DNA from: Rutstroemia sp. NJR-2017a BVV2
Lineage: Eukaryota > Ascomycota > Leotiomycetes > Helotiales > Rutstroemiaceae
Direction of reading: 5' to 3'
NCBI GenBank assembly: GCA_002946415.1
Contig: NJPS01000037.1
Span: forward strand, 124,001-188,000
DNA: 64,000 nucleotides
In this document: one piece after another, positions 26,258 through 38,077 of the stretch
Numbering within the stretch: position 1 is the stretch's first letter
How the letters are laid out: the number at the start of each line of letters is the position of its first letter
Position numbers and translations under genes: made by a program
The notes under the pieces: model-generated
Told to the model about the DNA's origin: nothing
Seen by the model: the letters and a program-made list of their open reading frames with translations, nothing else
Databases searched by the model: none

Positions 26258-26500
26258 CGTTATGAAGAGACCCTGTCGCAGATTGGGGGCCCTAGGCTAG
26301 AGATTACTTGTAATTATAGTAGGAGTCCTTGTCAGTATAAAAAGTTGGGACGAATGAATGTAGGGACGAATCTAGGGTTCGACCTACATCGCCAAGATAT
26401 ATCTTCTTGGTGTGTAGAGCTTCGCGCTTAACTCAATCGTGTTCTTATAATTAGTTATCATCGCAATTAAATCGTATCTGCTCTGTTTTGCCGTCTGAAT
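26258..26500 (+). mobile_element. LTR-like repeat, copy C (diverged)
   Basis: Shares with copy A, in order: a gttatga start, ccctaggctagagatta, agtaggagt, and tagagcttcgcgcttaactcaa at about 26415-26435. Similarity is patchy, so this is an older or RIP-altered copy. It lies 140 bp after the secreted protein gene. Confidence 0.45.
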
Positions 26501-27896
26501 CAACTGTATATATCAACCCTTTTCCACCCAGGAGAGTAATGTGATGCATTTACATCGTCGTTCTATGATCTACCGTCAATTACATGACCATCTTCCATGC
26601 CAAATTCGATGTGACTGAACTTTCACCTCTGCTGAGGCTTGCGACCAGGCAAGCAGCCCCGAACAATAGACTTTCGTGGACTTCGAGAACAAAATGGTTC
26701 GCAGATGCTGGACCTGAGACGTGACGTTTTCTAACAGGCGCCTGCCAGACTGTCGTTGATGCAACCGTGATCATATGACAGAAACACACCTTTTGGTATT
26801 GTGACTGTGAATTCGTCGTCCTCACCATAAACTTTCGCAGAAGACAAGTATTCTATGATATATTTTGCTTGTTAAATTTCGGAGTGTTTTCACTTCCCCT
26901 CGGCAGACAGAAGCTATTACCTCGTTTATTTTAGGAACGTCGTTGTAATGTATATATGACTAATTCATTGGAGACCCGATCAAGCCCACCACAATACTAA
27001 AGTAGGGGACCTCTTTACGTCTTAGTACTATCCCTCTTCATAAGGGACGCAGATCAGAGCCAGGTTGCATAGCCAGTAGAATTTTGTCCCTTCTCTGTAT
27101 ATTACCAAGTCAATATGGCGTTGCAGAACCATCTGGCGGATTTTTCTCGCGTAAAAGCGAAAAAGTAACTGCATCATGTGAAGAGAAATTCCCGGTGCCA
27201 AGATTGGAGAGTGGGAAACGAAAGACGAGAACGTGAGAGCCAGGTTCTAGATGTGTCTTTAAAAATCTTGGCATTCAATGAAAATCCAACTGGCCCGACT
27301 ATACACGGGGTAATATCGCTAGTAGTTCAGCTTTCGTATCACAGATTGAACCCTTAATTCACCCGCTGTCGCGATGCATATACACTTAGAACACGCTGCA
27401 GGTTCCCACTTCCAAGGGCTTGGCAACTGACGGAATAGAAACAACGTGTCACATGCTAGGCCAATAATTACTCCTGAATAGGCATAAAATATTTTTTGCG
27501 CTCCCAACCACCAGTGGTACCAATCTCGCAGCCTAGCCAAGAACGCCTCTTCAGCCTCAAAACGCTAATAGACCGCCTACAAACAGCACGCATCCCAAGA
27601 AGCCGAATAAAATGTTGATTTCTGGAGCTCATCTGTGATTGCTCGTTTATGCTCCAATTGCGATCCACGAGGTTGTACAACGCTCAATTGATTCTATATG
27701 CGGCCGGACGCTCTATGTATAAGACATCAAAGAAGACATAGCTTCATCATATATTAGTTAGATTTCTTCCCTCTGGATATTTTCCTTGTATAAACTTTGC
27801 TATCTCTCCGATTTCACAAGTTCCTTTCAAAAATTCAGCACACTCAGTATCACTATCTCTCTTCAATTAAGCTGTTTATTTCCCCAAACTTCTACT
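26501..27896. other. Intergenic; one unassigned minus-strand frame
   Basis: A minus-strand frame open from about 27560 to 27319 reads RDWYHWWLGAQKIFYAYSG and looks protein-like. It lacks a supported start or partner exons and may be a gene remnant. Nothing else seen. Confidence 0.35.
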
Positions 27897-28732
27897 ATGC
27901 TGCTCTTGAAGAAAACTGTTATTTGGCTAGCAATCTTACCTTTTGGTCTAGCTACCGACTGCACATCGTCGAATGCAATCTCCTGGCCTACATCTGATGA
28001 CCCTTCCAGCAATAACTCCAATTCTGGCTATTCTTTAGATGATCCATGTCCTGGATTATGTGGAAACGACATCGTCTGTCTTCAACTCTGCTTAGGAACT
28101 GCAGCGGAAGGCGAGTGTAATTCCATAGCCCTGATAGATGGCTCTGATTGTGTCTCATCCGGTGATACCGACCTTGACGATCTGATAAAAAGGAAAATGA
28201 AAGCACGTACAACTCTTAGCTGCACAAGCAGTGAGAGTTGTTTCATGTATACCGATGGCTCACTCCTATGTATAAACATTGATACTGGTATGAACTTTTC
28301 TCTCTCTCCATAGTCCACGCTATCAAATGAGATAATTTCAAACAGCAGCTAATTTGATTTTCTACTCTTGTAGGGTCTTTTCACGACGATGCTGGGGGGA
28401 GCGGAAATCTTGAAACAGGCGAATACACGGCGGCGAGTGGTCAAAAGACGACGGTCTCAGTAGAAGGAACAACTTCAGAGGGGACAGCTTCGCGTACCTC
28501 TAGAACTGCGGATAAAACTGCAATTTCGACATCACCACATGCTTCGAATACCAAGACCGGAACCGTTGCTTCAAATACCAACACCGAAACCGTTGCTTCA
28601 AATACTAAGGCCGGAACCGCTGCTTCTATCACAAGTACTTCGGCGACTAGAATCTCAACATCTGGAGCTGAAAGATTGAGTAAACATGGTTCTGTCATTG
28701 GAGTTCTGGGTTTGGTTGCATATCTTTTATAA
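27897..28732 (+). CDS. Secreted Ser/Thr-rich protein, probably GPI-anchored
   Basis: Two exons, 27897-28287 and 28374-28732, give 249 residues. The ATG at 27897 opens a signal peptide (MLLLKKTVIWLAILPFGLA). Residues about 20-125 contain ten or more cysteines (CPGLCGNDIVCLQLC and SCTSSESC). After the intron, a Ser/Thr-rich stretch includes three copies of a 9-residue repeat (ASNTKTGTV-like, 27 bp each, about 28543-28620). The protein ends in a hydrophobic tail (HGSVIGVLGLVAYLL) after small residues, as in GPI-anchor signals. Layout: folded Cys-rich head, glycosylated stalk, membrane or wall anchor. No known family recognised; CFEM is the closest layout but the cysteine spacing does not fit well. 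Confidence 0.75.
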
Positions 28733-30300
28733 TTTAGCTATATTAATAGCAGACTGATAATGTTGATGGAATTTGTAGGGCCTGAGGTGAATGGGAGAAG
28801 GATTAGTGAAAGATTAATTGTGATGAAAGATCTGGAAGGTGCTATTTGAGGTACTGTGCCTTTGAGCTAGATAGGAATATATTACATCAGCTGTATATTC
28901 TACAAACTTATAGATTCATAGTTATGCAACTTAACTTTTTGAATATCACTTTCTCTACCTTAAGGTATACCTCGCCAAGTCTATTGGTGATCTTGGCCGT
29001 ATCTCAATTGCTGTAATGAAAATCTGGAAAAGTATTCTCGGATGAACTGAGATAAGAGCACTTATACTGTAATTCCCATATCCCACATCCCACTCATACC
29101 ATTCGGCATATATCGGATATGCATTTTTATCCCCTTAAGATTCGCGGTGGCCGAAGTTGTTCATCTGATGTTTGAAATAGCTATGACTTTCTCTCTGTGT
29201 TTGACCCGAAGATTTGTACTCTCAGCCTAGGGCGTAAAACCAGGGTCGCCGCTAAATTAAGCTTAATTCCTCTACGGCTAAATATCATCTTTCGCCTACA
29301 ATTCCATTGGACTGATGGATAAATATTTTATTAATCCCACCAAAAGGTACCATTTGCTCGTTCGGAAGATTTATAAGTCTCCACCCTACTGATCGCGTTC
29401 GTAGAGGACTTGGAAGTGTGGATTGGTGTATCTTATACGGTCTTGGCTCGTTCACTTTGTCTCTCTATGTGACCAATCCTCACATGCTACCTGGAAACTA
29501 GTATAAATCGTCTCGAGCCTACCTAGTTAGTTAGATATGTCAGTCAAGCGGAAAGAGGTTTCCAAGTCGGGAGGAGTCTTTTCTTTCAATCATCGAACCT
29601 GGCCGAGAGAGCGGACCTCGAGACAACATAGTAAGTTATTCATCTGTTACTCACCCTTCTCTAACGATCTCAAGCATTAAGTCTATAACTTCTTTCCTTG
29701 TACATATGAACTGATGATCAAACTAGAAAATGCATATCATTCTCACCTATTGAGAACAACAAGAACATGAGTTTAGCGACTAATCGTCGTATCATTCTTG
29801 CACCGGAGGTATAGAAGGTGTTGAGTGGAACGTAATTAGAACCTACTGGCATGGAGGTCGACTGAGAGAGTAAAAGTGCATTCTCTATGACGCGACCTGT
29901 GACCTGACTTTTTGCAAGAAGTAAGAGAGGAGGTCAGTAACAGATATATAGGTCTGTACAATGAAGCAAGAGCGGGGCCAGCAGGTAGATAGTTCGTTAT
30001 AGGACTGTAAGAATAGTAGAGTTGGGGCAAACAGCAGGGAGGTGGAACCTGTGAAACTTGGGGAACAGAAGTGCAGAGCCACCTTGAGCGGATAGAGATT
30101 TAATCTAACTAATTTCTTATCCCTTGGGTCCATTAAACTTAAATCAGGAGTAACTCCAGGGAGCATATCAGTAGCTTGACGGCGAATGATCTATAGATGC
30201 GATCGGTTATCAAACTTTTTCAACTTCTAACCCCGATTTCAATAATCAAGATTATAGTTTAAATTTTAGATAGTGAAGTTCAATATCGAACTCTGATATA
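28733..30300. other. Intergenic
   Basis: No supported gene. A 49-codon frame from the ATG at 29537 ends quickly after a possible donor and is left unassigned. Confidence 0.35.
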
Positions 30301-30339
30301 ACGGTCTATTAGAGATAGAGAAACAAATAGATAATAAAT

Positions 30340-30660
30340 AAGTAAATAGATATATAAATAAGTAGGTGAACGCGCGGGCGAACGAGCAGGTGAACGAGCA
30401 GGCAAAAAGGTGTGCGAGCAAGCAGGCGAATTAGTAGGCGAACAAGCAGCGAATACGATTTACAGGTTGATAGATAGTTAGTGAGTACGTCGGTTGAAGA
30501 GCAGAAAGAGAGTTCGTATCTGGCTGACAAATAGGAAGAGGGTTCGTATATTGACGGGCAGGAGTATTTACAGGCTGATAGGTAGGATGTGGGTTCGCTG
30601 GTTGATATACAGGAAGTGTATTTGTAGGTTGAAAGGCAAGAGAAGCGTTGAGAGAATGAA
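30340..30660 (+). repeat. Degenerate tandem repeats
   Basis: Starts with gaacgagcaggt-like 12-mers (30370-30450). It passes into looser units sharing tttacaggttgataga / tttacaggctgataggt / tttgtaggttgaaagg. The 131-residue frame on the minus strand is only a reflection of this low-complexity DNA. Confidence 0.55.
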
Positions 30661-30847
30661 GAAAGACCGAAGTCCTTCATTATAGATATACTAATAAACA
30701 ACAAGTAGTAAAACCTCTTTTACATATACAGAGTGTCGAAGCCTCAAGCGACACATGCAACTTGTATCCAGTATATACTTTTCTAGAAGCTGATTAGATA
30801 AGTAGAAAAATGGTTACAGAAGTGCTTATATTACTTCCTCTCTCTTA

Positions 30848-31803
30848 TTAAAATCGTCGTGCTGTAGGCGTGGCAGTCGCAGTTGCTGAGCTTGAAGTTG
30901 AGGTGCTGCTGCTTGGCCCTTTGGCTACGACTGCTTGTACAATCTGGCCTGCTGTATTGAAAACAATGTTCACCAGAGCTGCTAGCGGCGAGTAGGAGTA
31001 TGTCTTCTGAGTGAGACCACCTTGCAAACTCTTGCTGTCGCCCGTGTATGTCATGTTCTGGAAGTCAAAGTCAGTATAATTCTTGCGCCCATTTTAGCGT
31101 ATGAATAGTGGGCCAGGGCTCAGCTGTGAGAGGATATAGCACAAACACACGAACATACCTTCAGATAGTCTCCCACAATTGTGCTGACACCTCCAACCTC
31201 TTGGACGATGTTTCCAAGATTGTCCACTAGAAAACTAAGGGTAGTTCCTCCTTGGGTGATTGATCCCAACAAACCGTCCACAGCACCCACGACCTCGTCC
31301 ACAATACTTGTTACATTGTTCAGAGCAGTAATGATTAGAGGGTTCAGGTCAAGCGATTGGAAGACCCGGTTGACAACGTCAACAAGATGTCCGAGACGAA
31401 CGATAAGCTCAAGCTCAGCTTCCACATCCGAGATTGTGAGATTGACCTTGGTCACAGAGACTGCAACTCCTGCGTTGATTGAAACAAGACTTGCGACATT
31501 GGCAGCGAGATTAAGGTTGGCTTGAAGATTCTCCACGTCAAGCTCGATACGTCCTACCGACAGCTTTGGTACGTTGAGATAAACGTCCGGGGCAGTAGAC
31601 CCAGTCGCACTGCTACTTCCAGAAGTTGTCGGTGTGGTGCCATTTTGTTGTTTTGAGGTAGATGTACCGGTCAAAGGAGGGGTGCGAGATGATGTTGTCG
31701 CACGAACTGTCGTTGATTTCGTAGACGTCGGCTTGACCTGAGCAGACACCAGTGTGGACAGGATGCTCAGGAACAAAATAAAGGTTGAGAGACGAGACAA
31801 CAT
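30848..31803 (-). CDS. Secreted coiled/amphipathic protein, divergent paralog 1
   Basis: Two exons read leftwards, 31803-31159 and 31057-30848, give 284 residues. The ATG at 31803 starts a signal peptide (MLSRLSTFILFLSILSTLVS). A Ser/Thr-rich spacer precedes a conserved-looking core, PDVYLNVPKLSVGRIELDVE, followed by repeated amphipathic strands with many Val/Leu/Asn. The core continues to DLNPLI and then VDNLGNIVQEV. The C-terminal exon ends in another Ser/Thr run and ARRF. The neighbouring gene at 32313 on the opposite strand has the same order: PDV-LN, -I-LDV-N-, DLNPII, VDN-G-I. I know of no function; the pattern is seen in uncharacterised ascomycete secreted proteins. Probably extracellular or wall-associated. 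Confidence 0.78.
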
Positions 31804-32312
31804 TGTGCAAAGTAGCGAGTGACGAAAAAATGAATGGCAGCTACAGAACACATAGTGGAAGCCAAAGTGGGAGTCAACACAACTATAGATACGCTCTAGA
31901 AGGGATCTCAGGGGGTCCCAGATGAGGTTCCGGCAAACATTGGTACCTGTCCGGACTAAGCCATTCAATTACGGATAAAGGGAATTTTTGACATCATTAT
32001 ATGGCATTTATAGGGCAAAACTGGGAAATAATTGTGGGTCACCCACATTTACCGTTGTGGAGGTATGCACCTGTGATCCGAGATTAAGCATTACAGGGAT
32101 CGATCAATGCAACCCCCAGTTGGGGCCAATTAGGGTATCTTAAAATCTCCATCACATTGATCGGATTGCTGCAGATGGGAAATTTCCATGCTTATGCGAC
32201 CGCTTTAGAAACGGACAAGTCGATTCCTCGCGAGCTGATATCTCCCCTGGGTCTGCTGTCTTTGCAGACCCAGTGCGCTGTATCTCTCGTCGCTCTTCTC
32301 ACTCACTTCATC
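31804..32312. promoter_or_regulatory. Shared divergent promoter of the paralog pair
   Basis: 509 bp between two head-to-head start codons. It is free of other genes and likely controls both. Confidence 0.5.
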
Positions 32313-33288
32313 ATGTATAATAATATTGTTTTCAACGCAGTCACTCTTTTCGCTCTCTTTGCCTCATTCGTTGCTGCTCAGACCGCTACAAGTTCTGGTG
32401 GTTACATTGGTTATACTCTTATCCCGTCCAATGACCCAGAATCAGTAGTTTACGACACTGCTTCGACGTCCGCGAACACGTCGCTCACTATTCCAGAGCC
32501 AGATGTCTTCCTGAATGCCTCATTATTTGTGGGGGAGATCTATCTGGATGTTCAAAATATCAGTGCGAAAGTCAACTTGGATGCCCAAGTACTAAATCTA
32601 CTCTATTTCAATGCTGGAGTAGACGCATCAATCGACCGAGTGAGCCTGCTCATCCAAAATATCTCTGCGCATGTTACGCTTGAAGCGAGGTATATTGCTT
32701 GCTCGGAACCCTTTTTGTTTTCAGAAACTGACCTACTGCACCAGACTCGAAAACCTCGTTACCATGATATCAGACGTCCTTGACTCTATCGATCTGAACC
32801 CCATTATTGCTACTCTCTCGCAAGACATCTCGTCCATCACCGACACTGCAGTCTCCGCTGTTGGGGGCCTTGCTGGCTCAGGCAAGGCGTCGTCCAGCTC
32901 GATCTCCAAGCGTGATCTCCACGACTGGCAGCTCGAGCACAACATTCTGTACTCTATCAATGATTATTCAGGTAATACTCATACGAACCGTATTCTGAGC
33001 CAGAACGGAACCATTGTGGATCAAAAAATCGACAACATGGGAACGGTAACTCAACAGATCGAGGTGGGAAGTTTTAGAGGAGACATGACTTTTAATGGCT
33101 ACAATACTACAGTCACAAAGAACGGACAACAGGTGCGGGAGGAGGAGTATGTGTACGAACCATATGTGGGACTGAGCGTTGTCAGTGCGATCTACATCGA
33201 TCAAACAGGTGTAGTTGTGGGGACGCAAGTCCTCAGTGAGAGTGCAGGCGGCGGCAGCAGTACTATTGGGAACTCGGAAAGAGTTTAA
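32313..33288 (+). CDS. Secreted coiled/amphipathic protein, divergent paralog 2
   Basis: Two exons, 32313-32689 and 32745-33288, give 306 residues. The ATG at 32313 starts a signal peptide (MYNNIVFNAVTLFALFASF). The intron acceptor is CACCAG at 32744; an AG 21 bases earlier would shift the frame. The core EPDVFLNASLFVGEIYLDVQ and the DLNPIIATLSQDISSITD block parallel the leftward gene. The C-terminal part is longer and different, with DNMGTVTQQIEVGSFRGDM and a run of Tyr/Val-rich strands (YVYEPYVGLSVVSAIYIDQ). Many N-x-S/T sites suggest glycosylation. Function unknown; probably secreted with its neighbour. Confidence 0.78.
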
Positions 33289-33690
33289 GGGAGATGAGGT
33301 TGTTTGCAAATTCTTTGCTTGTGCAGTCAGGATATGATACCTATATAGTGTGCACATGAAACAAGGGCCTTTCGGGGGGAGTGGGTGAATGTTAGGGGTT
33401 GCTTGTAAGGGTAACAGTAGATTGTAGTAACGTCGCAGCAGTCTAATAGGGCAATTTTAGGTAAAAACTAATTACTGCTGTTCTCCCTTTTCCTTCTTTT
33501 CAATAGACCTTTGAAGCTAAATATTAACCCCGCCTTTCGGCCGATTAATCTCCGCTTCCCCACTTCCTTCGAGTGATTAAGATCAACTCTTTATAGATTT
33601 CTTCTTTAGAGTTGATTCTTTTATATCAACTAGTCTGTTTCTCGTCTATTCTTTTCTTCCACTTAAGTAAGTATATCTTAGATACTAAGA
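33289..33690. other. Intergenic; GATTAATCTCC repeat copy 3
   Basis: ccgattaatctccgcttcccc at about 33539-33560 matches the leader of the HET gene at 14490. It lies 130 bp before the dead HET gene below. Confidence 0.5.
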
Positions 33691-35389
33691 ATGGCGACAA
33701 GTTCTCTCATGGAATTAAATGTAGCGAAGGCTGCAAATGATAACGATGAAGCAAGCCGATATCCCTTCTGCCGAGCGCTGCCTGAGTTTGCTATTACGAA
33801 TAGACTAAATATACCGCCGATAAATATCTCTATCGATCTTATAGACAAGTCGGAAACAACTCCAGAGGACGTTACAAAGTCTAGTAATTACGAACTTTTT
33901 CTTGTCGTCCAGCCCCTATACTATGTCTGGTCTGGAAAAGATCAGTTTCCAACTATAGGTCGTCGTTATAGCAAGTACAAAAAGGATATTTATATTAAAA
34001 AGGTATTTCTGCTTACCGATCCAATAACTCCAATATGTATTTGTCCTAAGTCAAGATACAAGATTAGGTATCACTAACACGATCATAAATAACCTAGATA
34101 TATTCTCTTCGCTTCCTGAAAGATATATGCTGATATATAAAGATCCTTACAGTCCTCTCGTAATCAAAAGGGTCCAGTAATGGATTTCGAATTGTAATGA
34201 AAATTATCCTACCTATTATATTAACGAATCTCCTCTATTACCCATCCGCATTCTCGACATTGGTTGCCGTGATTCTACTTATATTGTGAAATTAATAGAA
34301 TCTACCAAGGATCAGCGAGGTATATATATTACACTAAGTTATTACTGGGGCAGATCCAATATATTCATAACTACCCGAGATAACTTCATACAGATACAGA
34401 ACAGATTCTCCCTAAGTATCGCCCCAGTAATATTTCGAGAAGCAATTTGGTTTTCCCAAATACTAGGAATACATTATTTATAGATCAACTCTCTATATAT
34501 TATCCAGGGGGATAAGAAAGACTAGGAAATAGAAGCTTCTAGAATAGTACAAGTCTACCAAGGCGCCGTTCTTACACTATCAGTATCATACACCTCAGCT
34601 GACTCAGAAGGTTTCCTGAAGCACCGGCTATTACTTTATTCAACAGTTAAGATAACCTCATCCTCGGGTCAGAGCATAGAGATATATCTCGCTGACCAGT
34701 CTCGGCTCATTGGGAATCGATCGTAGACAGGCCCAGAATATAACGTTATACCACCCCTGGATACTCGTAGATGGTATCTGCAAAAGTATTATCTCTCTAA
34801 TCGATAGCTCAAATTCTTGAATACCAAGATTCTCTAGTCATATCGAGATATGGACTTCGATGAAGGAACATCAGACCGGCTAGATAGTGCACTAACTATT
34901 CGAGGAACTGACAAATACTTCATATATCTTTTTCGAGGTAGCCAAAAGCTAAGATATTGTACTCTTTCGCTGCTTCCTACTCGGGGATTATTTCACAACT
35001 TCTGGATACAGAATTCTGGCAGTAATCCATATGGCCAAGTTGACGACACCTGCATCAAGCTCGAGGCCCCGCTCATTTCGTTGCAAGGAAATAGAAATAC
35101 AATCTGTATTCCAGATATAGTGACCTCAGGAGGACGAACGGAGGTAACCTTCGACTCGGAAGAAGAAAACCAAGGAGATAGCTTAAGTGCCCTCTTTTTA
35201 CTCCGTCGTCTACTGTATAATGTTACCTCTGATAACGAAGAAGTCATACTCTTCGGACTGATCGTATATCCTGTCTCAAGCCCTTCGCAGAATCATAGGC
35301 ATCTAGAGGTTGAGGTTACAACTGGGTTCTATAATGGAGTTGGGTTTATTCAAATGTGGACTTCTCTCAATAAGGAAGGTAAATATTAG
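33691..35389 (+). pseudogene. Third HET-domain gene, RIP-inactivated
   Basis: HET signatures survive in order: GIYITLSYYWG near 34320, a LGIHYL-stop-INSLYIIQGDKKD block near 34460-34520, and VYQGAVLTLSVSY near 34555. A C-terminal open piece runs from 34850 to 35389. The stops after HYL and KD sit where HET proteins have Trp (TGG to TAG), the change expected if RIP mutated CCA on the other strand. The 5' piece starts ATG at 33691 and is open to 34075. It cannot make a full protein. It differs from the two intact HET genes, so it is a separate family member. Confidence 0.8.
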
Positions 35390-36745
35390 CAAACCCCCAA
35401 CAAGTTCATCATGCTTGTTTAGCGATATAGTTCCAGAGCGAATGGCTGAATGTCTGTATAACAGCTGTCTATTTACTGGGTAAATATAAGGAGGTAGAAG
35501 ATCCCGGAAGATCAAGAAATGGATCTCTCGTACATGGAAAGACAATTACTATGTTCGTTCGGCCATCACAACCAGTGTTGACAATATTTAAGTATTCGAA
35601 GCGACCCCCCCCCCCTTTCCATTACGAAGGCGGATAGTGGAGACACCAAACGCGATTGGCATAAACTACCCGGACCCACGGGCTCCTCTTGGTTTTAGGG
35701 GGCCATCATAGATCGCTGTATAGCTTCGTAGTTTGGGTTGCATGGCTTGTCAACTTAACTTGGTCTACGGTGCCGAGCCCGTGACCGTAATTCTTGACAG
35801 TGAACTAGAGATAGATATGGTTTACTATTGCTGCCATCTACATCTGAGCCTTTCAAGCCCTACTTGAAAGCTTGTCCTAGTCTTCCCATCCAACCTCGAG
35901 ATTAGACAATGGATGATAACTAGGACTTCGTCCTTCTGAGGCCCAGCTCACTCTGTTTCCCACACAAGTATGTGCCTGACTGAACTGAGCACATTAACAA
36001 CGGGAATAAATGGCTTTTCTAAATACCATGCGCACGGTTTTAATCGCGGCGGGTTGTTCTTAGGGGGCGGAATAGGCGGAGGGAACCGCAAGTTGTGCCA
36101 ACGAGTGGGGGCCGTTGTCGGGAATGAAAGTAAGGGTTCGGGTTCATGAAAACTTCATGCTCCCTTTCCGCTTGATAATCCCGGATGTCCCCTTAATTAC
36201 TCCCTGGCTGTTATCATCAGCCTGTAGGAAATCCGAGATATACGAATCCATGTCCACAAAACTTCACCTCATTACAATGTAAGATCTTACCATCACTCAG
36301 CCCGCGAGCGGCGATCGCTTCAACAACATGGATATCACCAATAGACATATATTTCCATTACGGACTCGCTTCTATCTGGCATATCCGAATCAATAGCCTT
36401 TGGTTAATCCATATTACGTGACAAGGCCTTCTCCAGTGAATCCTGCGAAGGTCCAGGTTGGTTATATGTTGTCAAAGGATTTGAGGATGGCCAAACAAAT
36501 TGATAAGTTTCTCCCGGAAATTGTGTCTCAACCTAGGTGGTCCGCCACCAGAGTAAACAGGAGAGTTATTTGAGTGATTATCGATTTCAATACTGAAGTT
36601 CATGAGATTATGATTTGGACTTGGTTACTTCGTGGGAGTTTCTCTTGGTGTAAATTTAACTTTGTCTGTCTAACTAACTAAAAACTTAACCACTAATAAC
36701 ATCGCTAGAGGCCTAGAGGCTTGGCCAATAAAAATAGCGCAATTT
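35390..36745. other. Intergenic between dead HET gene and ABA cluster
   Basis: No coding sequence seen. It includes a C homopolymer of about ten (near 35606) and the 3' flank of aba3. Confidence 0.4.
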
Positions 36746-38077
36746 TCAAACTTGTACCTCAAAATAAGTCTTCAACTCGGGAAAAACCTTTGTTGCACGC
36801 TCAACAAAACATTCTAGGTACTGTCTCCACGACATCTTACAATCGCTGCATAGTTCAACACCACCAAACTGGTGAGAAACCTCTGCGCCGTACGACTCAC
36901 GATATCTGCATGTATCACAAACCCCGTCACCGCCTATCTCAAGGAACTCGGCAAGGCCGGGGAACATGAGTTCTTCACTGCGAGCGACGAGAGTCTTGTA
37001 TCGTGGTGTGTTACGAATCGATCTTTTGTTGGCATCTACTCGATTCCAGAGCTTGAAGTTCTTCCGGGTTTGATCAACGACTCTCTCGGTCTCTGACTTG
37101 CCGATTGTCAAATTCTCTTCAACGAATCGGTAACGACGCATCATCATGTGTATAGGACCACCAAAAAAGCGCACAAAATTGATAACATTGACTAGCTTAG
37201 GATTTCGTGCCCAGGCGGCATCAAGGGCCCATAGTATCTCGCGACACTCGCTGTAGGCTTTGATACGCAAGTCCTCCGGCATATAGGCAAAGGTGCTGTT
37301 TGTCTCACCCTCAGCACGATGTTTGTAGAAAGCTACTGCATCATAAAGAGTGTCTCCAATCTCGGTCAGAATTTCGAATTGTTCTTCAGTGTACCAGATG
37401 TCGTCGAGGTCATTGCAAGCTAGAGCTGAGGCAATCGTGAACCTGGCCAGCGCGTCACAGTCCCGCATGCGGAACCAGTGTCTTGGTGATTGCACAAGTG
37501 CGTTCACATAGCGTCTGAATAGCTCGCCATCGCGTCTATCACTCGCCTTGTCTGCTGTGATGAGCAGAAAAGTCTTGTACTCTCGTGCCATTTCTTTATT
37601 TCCTGGGGTCCCCTCAAACAGAGCTGCAAGAACAGCATCCAGATCGTAACCAAGAATGTTGTTACTGGCAGTGACATCTACCATCTCGCCTCGAAACTCG
37701 GCGATCACACCGATGATAATAGTGCGCATGAATGCAACGTATCTATCCCAGTTTGTATAGTTAGGAATGACACATCGGGTATATTCCCAAGCGCATGCAA
37801 AGATCTCTGCCTTCAATTCGGCAGGGAGGTCGATAGATTTCAAATCGTTCGCAATATCAGGAGGATAGTACCAGGTGTCCCTATGCTCCTTGATATGGGT
37901 GGCGGCAGTCATTGCTGCTGCCGCTGTTTGATCCGAGTCTTTGGCGTGAATAGGTTGATCTTGGCCCCAATGCTTGTTACTGTCGATGCCTGGGCCTTTG
38001 CTTGTTTCGCTCTTTGTCCGTTCTGACATTTGAACGAACTTATCATCGATAAGTGTCTGGGTGATAACTTCCTGCAT
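36746..38077 (-). CDS. aba3: Alpha-ionylideneethane synthase (ABA cluster sesquiterpene synthase)
   Basis: A single exon of 443 residues from the ATG at 38077. The sequence is recognisable as the Botrytis BcABA3 family, for example KEHRDTWYYPPDIANDL, AWEYTRCVIPNYTNWDRYV and MPEDLRIKAYSECREILWA. Known role: converting farnesyl diphosphate to 2Z,4E-alpha-ionylideneethane, the C15 skeleton of fungal abscisic acid. It does so by a mechanism unlike class I terpene synthases, and indeed no standard DDxxD...NSE pair is seen. An acidic stretch NDLDDIW lies near residue 218. The C-terminus has CDTC and CSDC about 25 residues apart, a possible zinc knuckle. It reads away from aba1; the 1.9-kb gap between them is a likely shared promoter. 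Family length is matched. Intact. Confidence 0.93.
   Translation of the reverse strand: MQEVITQTLIDDKFVQMSERTKSETSKGPGIDSNKHWGQDQPIHAKDSDQTAAAAMTAATHIKEHRDTWYYPPDIANDLKSIDLPAELKAEIFACAWEYTRCVIPNYTNWDRYVAFMRTIIIGVIAEFRGEMVDVTASNNILGYDLDAVLAALFEGTPGNKEMAREYKTFLLITADKASDRRDGELFRRYVNALVQSPRHWFRMRDCDALARFTIASALACNDLDDIWYTEEQFEILTEIGDTLYDAVAFYKHRAEGETNSTFAYMPEDLRIKAYSECREILWALDAAWARNPKLVNVINFVRFFGGPIHMMMRRYRFVEENLTIGKSETERVVDQTRKNFKLWNRVDANKRSIRNTPRYKTLVARSEELMFPGLAEFLEIGGDGVCDTCRYRESYGAEVSHQFGGVELCSDCKMSWRQYLECFVERATKVFPELKTYFEVQV

Noticed and set aside
28441..28698. Val/Glu-rich minus-strand frame
   Set aside because: Antisense shadow of the Ser/Thr repeat in the GPI-type protein at 27897-28732.
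30309..30704. 131-codon Ser/Tyr/Leu-rich minus-strand frame
   Set aside because: Created by degenerate tandem repeats; no start context or signal peptide supports a gene.
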